From NCBI RefSeq assembly GCF_047468865.1, contig NZ_JBLGTV010000015.1, forward strand, positions 1 through 64,000: DNA of 64,000 nucleotides. The letters are read 5' to 3'. Shown piece after piece: positions 35,972-46,149 of the stretch. Source of the DNA: Castellaniella hirudinis_A (GTDB lineage Bacteria; Pseudomonadota; Gammaproteobacteria; Burkholderiales; Burkholderiaceae_B). The translations under genes and the position numbers were made by a program. The number at the start of each line of letters is the position of its first letter. Position 1 is the first letter of the stretch. The notes below the pieces were generated by a model that saw only the letters and a program-made list of their open reading frames with translations, was not told where the DNA came from and did no database searches.

Positions 35972-36060
35972 GGAGTCTCCTCGATGGGCATGGATACCGT
36001 CTGCCGAGGCCGGGTGCGGCGCTCGGGGCGGTGTCCTGTTCTGGGTCTTTGCATTTTGTA

Positions 36061-36076
36061 AAACAAACGTTTGTTT
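36061..36076. promoter_or_regulatory. Perfect 16-bp palindrome between the esterase gene and hexR
   Basis: AAACAAACGTTTGTTT is a perfect palindrome 90-105 bases upstream of the esterase start. The core CAAACGTTTG resembles operators of TetR-type lipid-responsive repressors such as PsrA, which would suit a lipase gene. The binding protein is unknown; no TetR gene is in the window. Confidence 0.45.
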
Positions 36077-36145
36077 GTCAATTGGGCAAAGGCGCCCGGA
36101 ACCCTCGGTTTGCGGGCGGCCGGGGGGCGCGGGCCGGGCGCCGCC

Positions 36146-36991
36146 TCAGCCCGGCTGCCGCTTGTTTTTCAGGCTGTGCTTGGTTTTGGCCAGCACTTGG
36201 CTGGCCTGGTCGCCACGGCGCAGGGCAACCCCCAGCGCCAGCACGTCGATGATGGCCAGATGCGCCAGGCGCGAAATCATGGGACTGTAGAGTTCGGTGT
36301 CTTCTTGCGTGTCGGCGCGCAGCAGGATCGTGGCCAGCGCGGCCAGCGGCGAGCCCGACGCCGTGATGGCGATGAGCGGGCAGCCGTTGTCGCGGGCCAG
36401 GGCGACGGCGTCCAGAAGCTCGCGGGAGCGCCCGGAGTGCGAGATCGCCACCAGGGCGTCGCGCGGGCCCAGCAGCGATGCCGCCATGCTTTGGGTGTGG
36501 CTGTCGGCGTAGGCCACGACGGCCAGGTCGAAGCGGAAGAATTTGTGCTGGGCGTCCGCCGCGACGATGCCGGAGTTGCCGATCCCGTAGAATTCGATGC
36601 GCCGGGCCGCCGCCAGGCGCGCGATGGCGGCCTCGACCTGATCGGGATCCAGGTTGTTGCGCACGCGCAGCAGGGCGGACACCGCGTTGTCGAATACTTT
36701 GCCTGTCAGGGCGGGCACCCCGTCGCCGGCTTGCAGCGCCGAGTGCACGTAGGGCATGCCGCTGATCTGGCTGGCCGCCAGCTGGACTTTGAAATCGGGC
36801 CAGCCCGCGTAGCCCAGTGTGCGGCACAGGCGGATGACTGTGGGTTCGCTGACCCCGGCGGCCTGGGCGACGTCGCCGATTGCCATGCGCGAGGCCGCGC
36901 CGGGCCGGTCGATGACCAGGCGGGCGACGCGGGCGGCGGCGCGGCTGAGTTGCGGCAGGCGGCGGCGCAGTTCGGGCAGGAGGGGGCTCAT
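36146..36991 (-). CDS. hexR: RpiR-family regulator HexR
   Basis: A 281-residue repressor. Residues about 1-77 are the RpiR helix-turn-helix (AIGDVAQAAGVSEPTVIRLCRTLGY, DFKVQLA). Residues about 120-260 are an SIS sugar-phosphate domain with intact binding loops FYGIGNSG and ISHSGRSREL. HexR proteins release DNA on binding KDPG, the Entner-Doudoroff intermediate. The gene overlaps eda (ATGA), so regulator and KDPG aldolase are co-expressed. Start ATG 36991 is set by this overlap and the domain boundary. Six matching palindromes occur in the island. Confidence 0.9.
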   Translation of the reverse strand: MSPLLPELRRRLPQLSRAAARVARLVIDRPGAASRMAIGDVAQAAGVSEPTVIRLCRTLGYAGWPDFKVQLAASQISGMPYVHSALQAGDGVPALTGKVFDNAVSALLRVRNNLDPDQVEAAIARLAAARRIEFYGIGNSGIVAADAQHKFFRFDLAVVAYADSHTQSMAASLLGPRDALVAISHSGRSRELLDAVALARDNGCPLIAITASGSPLAALATILLRADTQEDTELYSPMISRLAHLAIIDVLALGVALRRGDQASQVLAKTKHSLKNKRQPG

Positions 36992-37629
36992 GGGGTGCGG
37001 GTGTCCTGTTGCGCCAGCCGGCACGCCTGCCGGGCCAGTTGGGCGATGGCGTCCCAGTCGCGCGCGGCCAGGGCCGCCGCCGGCGTCAGCCAGGATCCTC
37101 CGACGCAGCCGACGTTGGGCAGCGCCAGATAGTCGGCCGCATTGCCCGCATGGATGCCGCCGGTGGGGCAGAAGGCCAGGTCGGGCAAGGGGCCGCGCCA
37201 GGCTTGCAGCAGGGGCACGCCGCCGATGGCCTCGGCCGGGAAAAGTTTCTGCACGGCAAAGCCCCATTCCGCAGCCTGCATGGCTTCGGAAACCGTGGCG
37301 ACGCCGGGCAGAAAGGGGATGCCGGACTGGCGGGCCGCCTGGGCCAGGGCCGCTGTCAGCCCGGGACTGACGCCGAAGCGGGCCCCCGCCTGCAAGGCGC
37401 TGTCCAGTTGCTGGGGCGTGCGGACGGTGCCCACCCCGACCAGGGCGTCGGGCACCTGATCCCCGATGGCGCGGATGGCGTCCAGCGCGGCGGGGGAGCG
37501 GAGGGTGATTTCCAGCGACCGGATGCCGCCGGCGACGAGGGTCCGGGCGAGCTCCACCGCGGTGGCGGTGTCGTGGACGACGATAACCGGCATGACCGGG
37601 CTGTGTGCAAGGAGTTCCTGAGCGTTCAT
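36988..37629 (-). CDS. eda: KDPG aldolase (2-dehydro-3-deoxyphosphogluconate aldolase)
   Basis: A 213-residue class I aldolase splitting KDPG into pyruvate and glyceraldehyde-3-phosphate, the last Entner-Doudoroff step. Seen: SLEITLRSPAALDAI, the Glu region LVGVGTVRTP, the Schiff-base lysine block AVQKLFPAEAIGG and the phosphate loop FCPTGGI. It is divergent from edd with two HexR-like sites between, and runs into hexR with a four-base overlap. Confidence 0.95.
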   Translation of the reverse strand: MNAQELLAHSPVMPVIVVHDTATAVELARTLVAGGIRSLEITLRSPAALDAIRAIGDQVPDALVGVGTVRTPQQLDSALQAGARFGVSPGLTAALAQAARQSGIPFLPGVATVSEAMQAAEWGFAVQKLFPAEAIGGVPLLQAWRGPLPDLAFCPTGGIHAGNAADYLALPNVGCVGGSWLTPAAALAARDWDAIAQLARQACRLAQQDTRTP

Positions 37630-37711
37630 CGTGTATGGCGCGGTTGATTTCAGCGGGCCCGGTCGGGACGCCGGGGATGTGCCGCCATTCTACCGAATCC
37701 AGGCGATGATT

Positions 37712-37726
37712 GTTGTGAAATTACAT
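37712..37726. promoter_or_regulatory. HexR-like palindrome, eda-proximal site
   Basis: TGTTGTGAAATTACA agrees well with TGTARTWWWAYTACA (mismatches at positions 4 and 7). It lies 83 bases upstream of the eda start in the eda-edd divergent region, suitable for control of eda-hexR. Confidence 0.5.
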
Positions 37727-37761
37727 TTCAATGTGGAACTTCTATTTTTATCTCAATAAAT

Positions 37762-37776
37762 GTAATTTAACTAGAT
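37762..37776. promoter_or_regulatory. HexR-like palindrome at the edd promoter
   Basis: TGTAATTTAACTAGA matches 14 of 15 positions. It covers the -35 region of a promoter with -10 TATACT at 37785-37790 (17-base spacer from TGTAAT), so binding would block edd transcription. Confidence 0.6.
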
Positions 37777-37784
37777 AATCGTCT

Positions 37785-37790
37785 ATACTG
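37785..37790 (+). promoter_or_regulatory. Candidate -10 element of edd
   Basis: TATACT lies 28 bases before the edd start codon, with TGTAAT 17 bases upstream as a weak -35 inside the HexR-like site. Confidence 0.45.
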
Positions 37791-37817
37791 GACACCCGTT
37801 CTTTTCAGGAGACCACC

Positions 37818-39638
<1,821 letters not shown>

Positions 39639-39641
39639 TGG

Positions 39642-39696
39642 CCTGAGCGCCGGGCGTCTTGCCCGGCGGCCCCGCGCCAGATGCCCGGCGCTCAGG
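39642..39696. terminator. Alternative hairpins between convergent edd and pgl
   Basis: CCTGAGCGCCGGGC (39642-39655) pairs perfectly with GCCCGGCGCTCAGG (39683-39696), the latter running over the pgl stop. The left arm can instead form CGCCGGGC-GTCTT-GCCCGGCG (39648-39668). The two folds exclude each other. There is no T run, so termination would be weak or factor-dependent. Confidence 0.55.
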
Positions 39697-40381
39697 GGCG
39701 TGGCGCGGGCGCAACGTCGTCGGGCGCGGGGCACCAGTACAGCTGCGCCCGGGGGGCCGTGGCCGCCAGGATCACCCCCACCGGCGGGCCGGCGGCGCCC
39801 GCCGCCAGGGCGCTTTCCAGCACCGCCCGCTTGGCGGCCCCCTGGGCCGCCAGGTAAACGCGCCGGGATCGGCTGATCGCGCTCAGGTTCAAGGTGATCC
39901 GGCGCCAAGAAGACGAGGGCGGGGCGACGCCCAGGTAGCCCGGCGGCTGGCTGGGATCCAGGGCCAGGGCCAGGCGGGGGTCGTCGGGAAACAGCGAGGC
40001 CGTGTGGCCGTCCGTTCCCATGCCCAGCACCAGGACGTCGGCGGGCGGCGGCGGATGGTCCGGGGCCAACCGGGGGGGGACAAAGCCGGCCCGGGCGGCG
40101 GCATGGCGCAACAGGTGTTCGCGCACCAGGGCTTCGTTGCTGTCCCGGGCGGTTGGCGGGACGCAGCGCTCATCCACCAGCAAGACGGTGATTCTGGCCC
40201 AGGGCAGCGGGCTGTGCGACAAGGCGTGGAACAGTGGGATGGGAGAGCGCCCCCCGGATATCGCCAGGCTGGCGAAGCCCTGCGCCTGCAAGGCGGCTTC
40301 CAGGTCGCGCGCGATGGCGTGCGACAAGGCCCGGGCCTGATCCTGTGCGTTGGCCGACACGTGCCAGAGGGGGGGCGTCAT
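39692..40381 (-). CDS. pgl: 6-phosphogluconolactonase
   Basis: A 229-residue SugarP-isomerase-like lactonase hydrolysing 6-phosphogluconolactone. Seen: LAISGGRSPIPLFHALS, VLLVDERCVPPTARDSNEALVR, LGMGTDGHTASLFPD and the C-terminal AAQGAAKRAVLESAL. Start ATG 40381 overlaps the glk stop (ATGA). Last gene of the zwf-glk-pgl operon. Confidence 0.95.
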   Translation of the reverse strand: MTPPLWHVSANAQDQARALSHAIARDLEAALQAQGFASLAISGGRSPIPLFHALSHSPLPWARITVLLVDERCVPPTARDSNEALVREHLLRHAAARAGFVPPRLAPDHPPPPADVLVLGMGTDGHTASLFPDDPRLALALDPSQPPGYLGVAPPSSSWRRITLNLSAISRSRRVYLAAQGAAKRAVLESALAAGAAGPPVGVILAATAPRAQLYWCPAPDDVAPAPRP

Positions 40382-41382
40382 GTCGCGGCCTCCTGTGCCT
40401 GGCGCGCCAGGATTCTGGCCGCGCCCAGCAGCGCGGGGTGCCGGGCCTGGATGATGTGGGTCGGGATTTGGCCGAGATAATCCCGAAACCGGCCTTTGTC
40501 CTCGAAGCGCGCCCGAAACGGCGATTGATCGAAGTACCGCCCGAGCTTCGGCACGATGCCGCCGCCGATGTAGATCCCCCCGCGCGCGCCCAGGATCAGG
40601 GCGAGGTCGGCGGCCACCGTGCCCAGGAAAGCGCACAGGCTGTCGAGCGCCCGGCGGCACAGCGCATCGTCCCCGAGCAGGGCGTGTTCGCTGATCCAGG
40701 CGGCATTCTGGGGCGCCACCGTCTGACGGGCCAGCGCGGCATGGGCGAGATACAGGTTTTCCAGACCTTGCCCGGAGATCAGGCGCTCGGCGGAGACATG
40801 CCCGTAGGTATGGCCCACCCAGTCGATCAGGGCGCTTTCCTCGCGGTTGTGGGCCGCCAGGGTGATGTGTCCGCCTTCGCCGGCCAAGGGGGTGTAGCCT
40901 TCCTGACACGGAATGAGGCCGGAGATCCCCAGTCCCGTGCCGGGGCCGACCAGGCCGATCGTGGCGCCGGCCTGCGCCGCGCCGCCGCCCACCTGGCGCA
41001 GGTCGGCGGCGTCCAGGGCCGGGATGGCCATGGCCAGCGCCGTGAAATCGTTGACCACCCGCAGCATGTTCAGTCCCAGCGTCCGGCGCAGGGCCGTGAT
41101 GGAGAACTGCCAATGGTGATTGGTCATGCGGATCTGGTCGCCGGAGACAGGGTTGGCGATTCCGAAAGCGCACCAGCGGGGCGCCGGCAGGCGGACGTCG
41201 GCCAGATAGGCGGCGATGGCCTCGGCGGGCCCCGGATAGTCGGCGCAGGCCAGCGTCCGGGCGGCCGCCATCGGCTGGCCTGGCGCCAGGATCATGGCGA
41301 AGCGGGCGTTGGTGCCGCCGATGTCGCCGACCAGGCGGGGATATGAATCGGCGCGTGAGGTCAGGGGGGCGGTGTGCATCAT
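40378..41382 (-). CDS. glk: Glucokinase
   Basis: A 334-residue ATP-dependent glucokinase of the bacterial Glk (ROK-related) family. All active-site blocks are intact: phosphate loop VGDIGGTNARFAMI (D20-R27), VVNDFTALAMAIP with the catalytic Asp, GPGTGLGISGLIP, GEGGHITLAAH and GGIYIGGGIVPKLG. It overlaps zwf and pgl by four bases on each side (ATGA). It is the intact counterpart of the degenerate glucokinase domain at 47250. Confidence 0.95.
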   Translation of the reverse strand: MMHTAPLTSRADSYPRLVGDIGGTNARFAMILAPGQPMAAARTLACADYPGPAEAIAAYLADVRLPAPRWCAFGIANPVSGDQIRMTNHHWQFSITALRRTLGLNMLRVVNDFTALAMAIPALDAADLRQVGGGAAQAGATIGLVGPGTGLGISGLIPCQEGYTPLAGEGGHITLAAHNREESALIDWVGHTYGHVSAERLISGQGLENLYLAHAALARQTVAPQNAAWISEHALLGDDALCRRALDSLCAFLGTVAADLALILGARGGIYIGGGIVPKLGRYFDQSPFRARFEDKGRFRDYLGQIPTHIIQARHPALLGAARILARQAQEAAT

Positions 41383-42848
41383 GTCGTCGTGAGGGTGTCA
41401 GTGTCCAGGCCGGTATGCCAGTACAGGCCGTGGCGCGCCAGCATGGCTTCGGCGGCGGCCGGCCCCCAGGAGCCGCTGGCATACGGGTGGGCGGGCTGGC
41501 CGATCTGCGTCCAGGCCTGCAGAATGGGTTCGACCCAGCGCCAGGCGGCTTCTTGCTCGTCGCGGCGGACGAACAGCGTCAGCTTGCCCTGCAGGATGTC
41601 GCCGATCAGGCGCTCGTAGGCGTCCGGCTGGCGGTGGCGGCTGGATTTGGCGTAGTCCAGGCTCAAGGCGACGGGGTGCAGCCGCATGCCGTCGCCGGGC
41701 GACTTGGCCATCAGGTGCAGGGTCATGGTTTCCTGGGGCTGCATGCGGATGACCAGGCGGTTGGCCTGCAGCCCGGCGGCCGGCGTGTCGAAGATGGACG
41801 TCGGCACGTCGCGGAATGTGACCACGATTTCCGCCAGCCGCTGGTTCAGGCGCTTCCCCGTCCGCAGGAAAAACGGGACGCCGGCCCAGCGCCAGGTGTT
41901 GATCCGGGCGGTCAGGGCGACGTAGGTCTCGATCGTGCTGGCGGCGTCGACGCCGGTTTCGTCCCGGTAGGCCGGCCGATCCGCGCCGCCCAGGTATTGG
42001 CCGCGCACGGTGTGCGTCAGCGCATCGGGGCCGCGCAGGGGTTCCAGGGCATCCAGAACCTTGAGCTTTTCATTGCGCACCGCGTCCGCCTGCGTGCTGG
42101 GCGGCGGTTCCATCGCCAGAATGGCCAACAGCTGCAGCAAGTGGCTTTGCACCATGTCGCGCAGCGCCCCGGTATTGTCGTAGAAGCCGCCCCGCGTCCC
42201 GATGCCTTCTTGTTCGGCGACCGTGATCTGAACGTCGCGCACCCATTCCCGGCGCCAGAGCGGCTCAAGCAGCACGTTGCCGAAACGCAGCGCCAGCAGG
42301 TTCTGGACGGATTCCTTGCCCAGGTAGTGATCCACGCGGTAGATCTGGTTTTCTTGGAAGTACCGGCCGATTTCGTCGTTGATCTGCCGGGACGAGGCCA
42401 GGTCGTGGCCCAGGGGTTTTTCCACGGCGATCCGGCTGTCGGGGCGGATCAGATCGTGTGCGCTCAGTCCCTTGCAGATGGCCGCGAACAGGGACGGGCC
42501 CGTGGACAGATAGAAGACTCGGGCGTGGCCGCTGCTCATCCGGGACGCCAGGGCCGCGAAATCCGCAGGCTGGTGCGCGTCGAGCGATACATAGTGCAGC
42601 CGTTTTGCAAAGCCGTCCCAGTCGCTGGACAGTTGGCCCGCCTGTTGCAGCGCCTGGGCCAGGCGCTGCCGGTAGCTGGCGTCGTCCCCGGGGCTGTGGG
42701 CGACGGCAAAAATCCGGGTGCGCGGCCCCAGCAGCCCTTGGGCATGCAGGCGCATCAATGCGGGCAGCAGCTTGCGCCGGGCCAGGTCGCCGGTGCCGCC
42801 GAACAGAATGAAATCGGTGTTGGGAGAGTCGCTCATGGAGGAGGCCAT
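41379..42848 (-). CDS. zwf: Glucose-6-phosphate 1-dehydrogenase
   Basis: A 489-residue enzyme oxidising glucose-6-phosphate to the lactone. The nucleotide-binding loop is ILFGGTGDLARRKLLPAL, the substrate block is YRVDHYLGKESVQNLLALRF, and the lysine block EKPLGHDLASS is present. First gene of zwf-glk-pgl, divergent from gtsA with two HexR-like sites between. No clear ribosome site favours the first methionine over M5 (42836). Confidence 0.96.
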   Translation of the reverse strand: MASSMSDSPNTDFILFGGTGDLARRKLLPALMRLHAQGLLGPRTRIFAVAHSPGDDASYRQRLAQALQQAGQLSSDWDGFAKRLHYVSLDAHQPADFAALASRMSSGHARVFYLSTGPSLFAAICKGLSAHDLIRPDSRIAVEKPLGHDLASSRQINDEIGRYFQENQIYRVDHYLGKESVQNLLALRFGNVLLEPLWRREWVRDVQITVAEQEGIGTRGGFYDNTGALRDMVQSHLLQLLAILAMEPPPSTQADAVRNEKLKVLDALEPLRGPDALTHTVRGQYLGGADRPAYRDETGVDAASTIETYVALTARINTWRWAGVPFFLRTGKRLNQRLAEIVVTFRDVPTSIFDTPAAGLQANRLVIRMQPQETMTLHLMAKSPGDGMRLHPVALSLDYAKSSRHRQPDAYERLIGDILQGKLTLFVRRDEQEAAWRWVEPILQAWTQIGQPAHPYASGSWGPAAAEAMLARHGLYWHTGLDTDTLTTT

Positions 42849-42890
42849 GCTGGTTTCTGGAGTGGGTTCAGGTAGATCAGGTGATGAATA

Positions 42891-42905
42891 TGTAGTAATA
42901 ATACA
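42891..42905. promoter_or_regulatory. HexR-like palindrome, zwf-proximal site
   Basis: TGTAGTAATAATACA matches 14 of 15 positions of TGTARTWWWAYTACA. It lies 43 bases upstream of the zwf start codon, the usual place for a repressor site. Confidence 0.6.
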
Positions 42906-42999
42906 TTTTTATCGAGATGCCATTCTTGCACCTATAGCGGTAAAAATAAAGATTATTAGGGATATCCATGAGTTCTAAGCCGGCAAAAATTCCTTAATA

Positions 43000-43014
43000 T
43001 GTAGTCAAACTAAA
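43000..43014. promoter_or_regulatory. HexR-like palindrome, gtsA-proximal site
   Basis: TGTAGTCAAACTAAA matches 13 of 15 positions and lies 21 bases upstream of the gtsA start, just before its GGAGGAG ribosome site. Confidence 0.5.
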
Positions 43015-43034
43015 TTCCTTATTGGAGGAGCCAA

Positions 43035-44291
43035 ATGAAATTCAAGATGCGGGCTTTGCGCGTGGCCGTGTTGGGATGTCTGTTGATGAGCGGCGCGGCG
43101 GCCAGCGCCACCGATATCGAAGTGCTGCATTGGTGGACGTCCGGGGGCGAGGCCAAGGCGGCCGCCCAGCTGAAATCCATCATGGAATCCAAGGGCTATA
43201 CCTGGAAGGATTTCGCGGTCGCCGGCGGGGGCGGCGAAAACGCCATGACGGTGCTCAAGACGCGCGTCGTGTCCGGGGATCCGCCCGCCGCCGCGCAGAT
43301 CAAGGGCCCCAGCATCCAGGAATGGGGCCAGGAAGGCGTCCTGGCCAACCTGGATCCGGTCGCCAAGATCGAGAAATGGGATCACATGCTGCCGGCCGCC
43401 GTGGCCAATGTCATGAAGTTCGATCATCACTATGTGGCGGTGCCGGTCAATGTCCACCGCGTCAATTGGCTGTGGGTGAATCCGGCGGTCTTCCAGGCCG
43501 CCGGGGCGACCGTCCCCAAAACCTGGGACGAATTCCCGGCCGCCGCCGAAAAAATCCGCGCGGCGGGCTATATCCCCTTGGCGCACGGGGGCCAGCCCTG
43601 GCAGGATTTCACGGTGTTCGAGTCCGTGGTGCTGGGCGTGGGGGGCGCCGATTTCTATCGCCAGGCGCTGGTCGATCTGGATCAGGACGCCTTGCGCAGC
43701 GACACCATGAAGCGCGCTTTTGAAGTCTTTGGCGCATTGCGCGCCGATATCGATCCCGATGCCCCCAATCGCGACTGGAACCAGGCCACCACGATGGTGA
43801 TCAACGGCAAGGCGGCCATGCAGCTGATGGGCGACTGGGCCAAGGGCGAATTCACCCAGGCCGGCAAGGTGCCGGGCAAGGACTACGAATGCGTCGCGGC
43901 CCCCGGGTCGCAGGGCGCGTTTACCTTCAATGTCGATAGCCTGGTCATGTTCCAGCAGGATGCCGATGATGTGGCGAAGGGGCAGCAGGTTCTGGCCTCC
44001 GCCGTCCTCAGTCCGGCTTTCCAGAAAGTCTTCAATCTGGCCAAGGGTTCCATCCCGGTGCGCACGGACATGGACATGGCCAGCTTCGATGCCTGCGCCC
44101 GGAAATCGGCGCAGGATTTCCAGGCGGCCGCCCAGTCCGGGTCGCTGGTGCCCAGCATCGCCCACCAGATGGCCGTTCCGGCGGCCACGGCGGGGGCCAT
44201 GCAGGATGTCGTGACCCAGTTTTTCAACACGCCTGACGCGCCGGTCGAGCGCGCCCTGGCACAACTGGCCCAGGCTGCCCAGGTGCAATGA
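43035..44291 (+). CDS. gtsA: Glucose/mannose-type ABC transporter substrate-binding protein
   Basis: A 418-residue periplasmic sugar-binding protein. Signal peptide about residues 1-26 (GAAASATD), then EVLHWWTSGGEAKA, the opening typical of family-1 sugar binders; VPVNVHRVNWLWVN, PKTWDEFPAAAEKIRAAG and MQLMGDWAKGEF are characteristic of GtsA-like glucose binders. First gene of a transporter operon running into the glk-rpiR fusion. Sugar specificity is inferred from the surrounding glucose genes. Confidence 0.93.
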   Translation: MKFKMRALRVAVLGCLLMSGAAASATDIEVLHWWTSGGEAKAAAQLKSIMESKGYTWKDFAVAGGGGENAMTVLKTRVVSGDPPAAAQIKGPSIQEWGQEGVLANLDPVAKIEKWDHMLPAAVANVMKFDHHYVAVPVNVHRVNWLWVNPAVFQAAGATVPKTWDEFPAAAEKIRAAGYIPLAHGGQPWQDFTVFESVVLGVGGADFYRQALVDLDQDALRSDTMKRAFEVFGALRADIDPDAPNRDWNQATTMVINGKAAMQLMGDWAKGEFTQAGKVPGKDYECVAAPGSQGAFTFNVDSLVMFQQDADDVAKGQQVLASAVLSPAFQKVFNLAKGSIPVRTDMDMASFDACARKSAQDFQAAAQSGSLVPSIAHQMAVPAATAGAMQDVVTQFFNTPDAPVERALAQLAQAAQVQ

Positions 44292-45241
44292 AGGCCCGTC
44301 CCATGGAACAAACGCTGACGCACGCGTCCGGCGGGCGGCTCGGCCTGCGCCGCCTGCCGGGCCGCCTGGGGCAGGGCCTGGAACACTGGATGCCCCGGCT
44401 GGTGCTGTCGCCCAGCCTGGTCATCATGCTGCTGTTCATCTACGGCTACATGTTGTGGACTGTCGTCCTGTCGCTGACGCCCTCGCGGCTGCTGCCGCGC
44501 TACGAGTTCGCGGGCCCGGCGCAGTATGTGGCGCTGTTTTCCAATGACCGCTGGTGGCTGGCCCTGAAAAACCTGGCGGTCTTCGGCGGCCTGTTCGTCG
44601 TCCTGTGCCTGGTCGTCGGCCTGGCGCTGGCCGTGCTGCTGGATCAGCGCATCCGCGCCGAAGGCGCGATCCGCGCGATCTACATGTATCCCATGGCCCT
44701 GTCGTTCATCGTCACGGGGACCGCCTGGCGCTGGATGCTGAATCCCGACCTGGGCTTGCAGCACGTGGTGCGGGATTGGGGCTGGACGTCTTTTCGCTTC
44801 GATTGGCTGGTCGATCCGAACATGGCCATCTACACCGTGGTGATCGCCGCAGTCTGGCAGTCCTCCGGTTTCGTCATGGCGTTGTTCCTGGCCGGGCTGC
44901 GCGGCATGGACGAATCCATCATCCGCGCCGCGCGCGTCGATGGGGCCTCGATGCCGGTAATCTACTGGCGCATCGTGCTGCCCAGCCTGCGGCCGGTGTT
45001 CTTTTCTTCCATCATGATTCTCATGCACATCGCCATCAAGAGCTTCGACCTGGTGGTCGCGCTGACCAATGGCGGGCCGGGGCTGGCCACGGATCTGCCG
45101 GCGGTGTTCATGTATGCCTTCGCCTTCACCCGCAATCAGGTCGGCCTGGGCGCCGCCAGCGCGGTGATGATGCTGGCCACTGTGGCGGCGATCCTGGTCC
45201 CGCTGATCTATTCTGAATTGCGGAGGCCCGTCCATGGCTGA
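44288..45241 (+). CDS. gtsB: Sugar ABC transporter permease
   Basis: A 317-residue inner-membrane permease of the MalF-type family with six or more hydrophobic helices. The ATPase-coupling EAA-type loop is seen in ESIIRAARVDGASMPVIYWR followed by IVLPSLRPV. The start overlaps gtsA by four bases (ATGA); ATG 44303 is an alternative. Overlaps gtsC. Confidence 0.94.
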   Translation: MKARPMEQTLTHASGGRLGLRRLPGRLGQGLEHWMPRLVLSPSLVIMLLFIYGYMLWTVVLSLTPSRLLPRYEFAGPAQYVALFSNDRWWLALKNLAVFGGLFVVLCLVVGLALAVLLDQRIRAEGAIRAIYMYPMALSFIVTGTAWRWMLNPDLGLQHVVRDWGWTSFRFDWLVDPNMAIYTVVIAAVWQSSGFVMALFLAGLRGMDESIIRAARVDGASMPVIYWRIVLPSLRPVFFSSIMILMHIAIKSFDLVVALTNGGPGLATDLPAVFMYAFAFTRNQVGLGAASAVMMLATVAAILVPLIYSELRRPVHG

Positions 45242-46124
45242 TACTGCGCGCATTGGCGTCCGGCGCGCCACCTGGTCCGCCCGTTGGGGGCGGTGGCTGA
45301 TCTACGGGCTGTTGGGCCTGGTTTGCCTGTATTACCTGGCGCCGCTGTATGTGATGGTGGTGACCTCGTTCAAAAGCCTGGCGGAAATCCGCACGGGCAA
45401 TTTGCTGGCCTGGCCGTCCGACCCCACGCTGGCGCCCTGGTTCAAGGCCTGGTCGTCGGCGTGCACCGGGGTGCGCTGCGAGGGCCTGCAGGGCTATTTC
45501 TGGAATTCGGTGCAGTTCGCCGTGCCCGCCGTCCTGATTTCAACCCTGATCGGCGCGCTCAACGGGTATGTGCTGACCAAATGGCGGTTTCGCGGCGCCA
45601 ACCTGTTCTTCGGCCTGCTGCTGATCGGCTGCTTCATTCCGTTTCAGGTCATCCTGCTGCCCATGGCCCGCACGCTGGGCGCCCTGGGCATTGCCAGCAG
45701 TCTGACGGGCCTGGTGTTCGTCCACGTGGTGTATGGCATCGCCTTTACCACGCTGTTTTTCCGCAACTACTACGTCACGATCCCCGACGAGTTGGTCAAG
45801 GTGGCCCGCATCGATGGGGCCGGTTTCTGGCGGATTTTCTTTGCCATCATCCTGCCCTTGTCGGGGCCGATCATCGTGGTCAGCATCATCTGGCAGTTCA
45901 CCCAGGTGTGGAATGATTTCCTGTTCGGCGTGGTGTTTTCCTCCGGCGAACGCCAGCCCTTGATGGTGGCGCTGAACAACCTGGTCAATACGTCCACCGG
46001 GGTCAAGGAATACAACGTCGACATGGCCGGGGCGATTTTCGCCGCCTTGCCGACGTTGCTGGTATACGTCGTCGCCGGAAAATATTTTGTGCGCGGCCTG
46101 ACCGCCGGCGCGGTCAAGGGCTGA
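45234..46124 (+). CDS. gtsC: Sugar ABC transporter permease
   Basis: A 296-residue permease of the MalG-type family, six helices. The coupling loop is in PDELVKVARIDGAGFWRIFF followed by AIILPLSGP. It overlaps the end of gtsB by eight bases, so translation is coupled. Forms the membrane channel with GtsB. Confidence 0.94.
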   Translation: MADTARIGVRRATWSARWGRWLIYGLLGLVCLYYLAPLYVMVVTSFKSLAEIRTGNLLAWPSDPTLAPWFKAWSSACTGVRCEGLQGYFWNSVQFAVPAVLISTLIGALNGYVLTKWRFRGANLFFGLLLIGCFIPFQVILLPMARTLGALGIASSLTGLVFVHVVYGIAFTTLFFRNYYVTIPDELVKVARIDGAGFWRIFFAIILPLSGPIIVVSIIWQFTQVWNDFLFGVVFSSGERQPLMVALNNLVNTSTGVKEYNVDMAGAIFAALPTLLVYVVAGKYFVRGLTAGAVKG

Positions 46125-46149
46125 GCCCGTTTCAACAAAGAGGTCCAGT

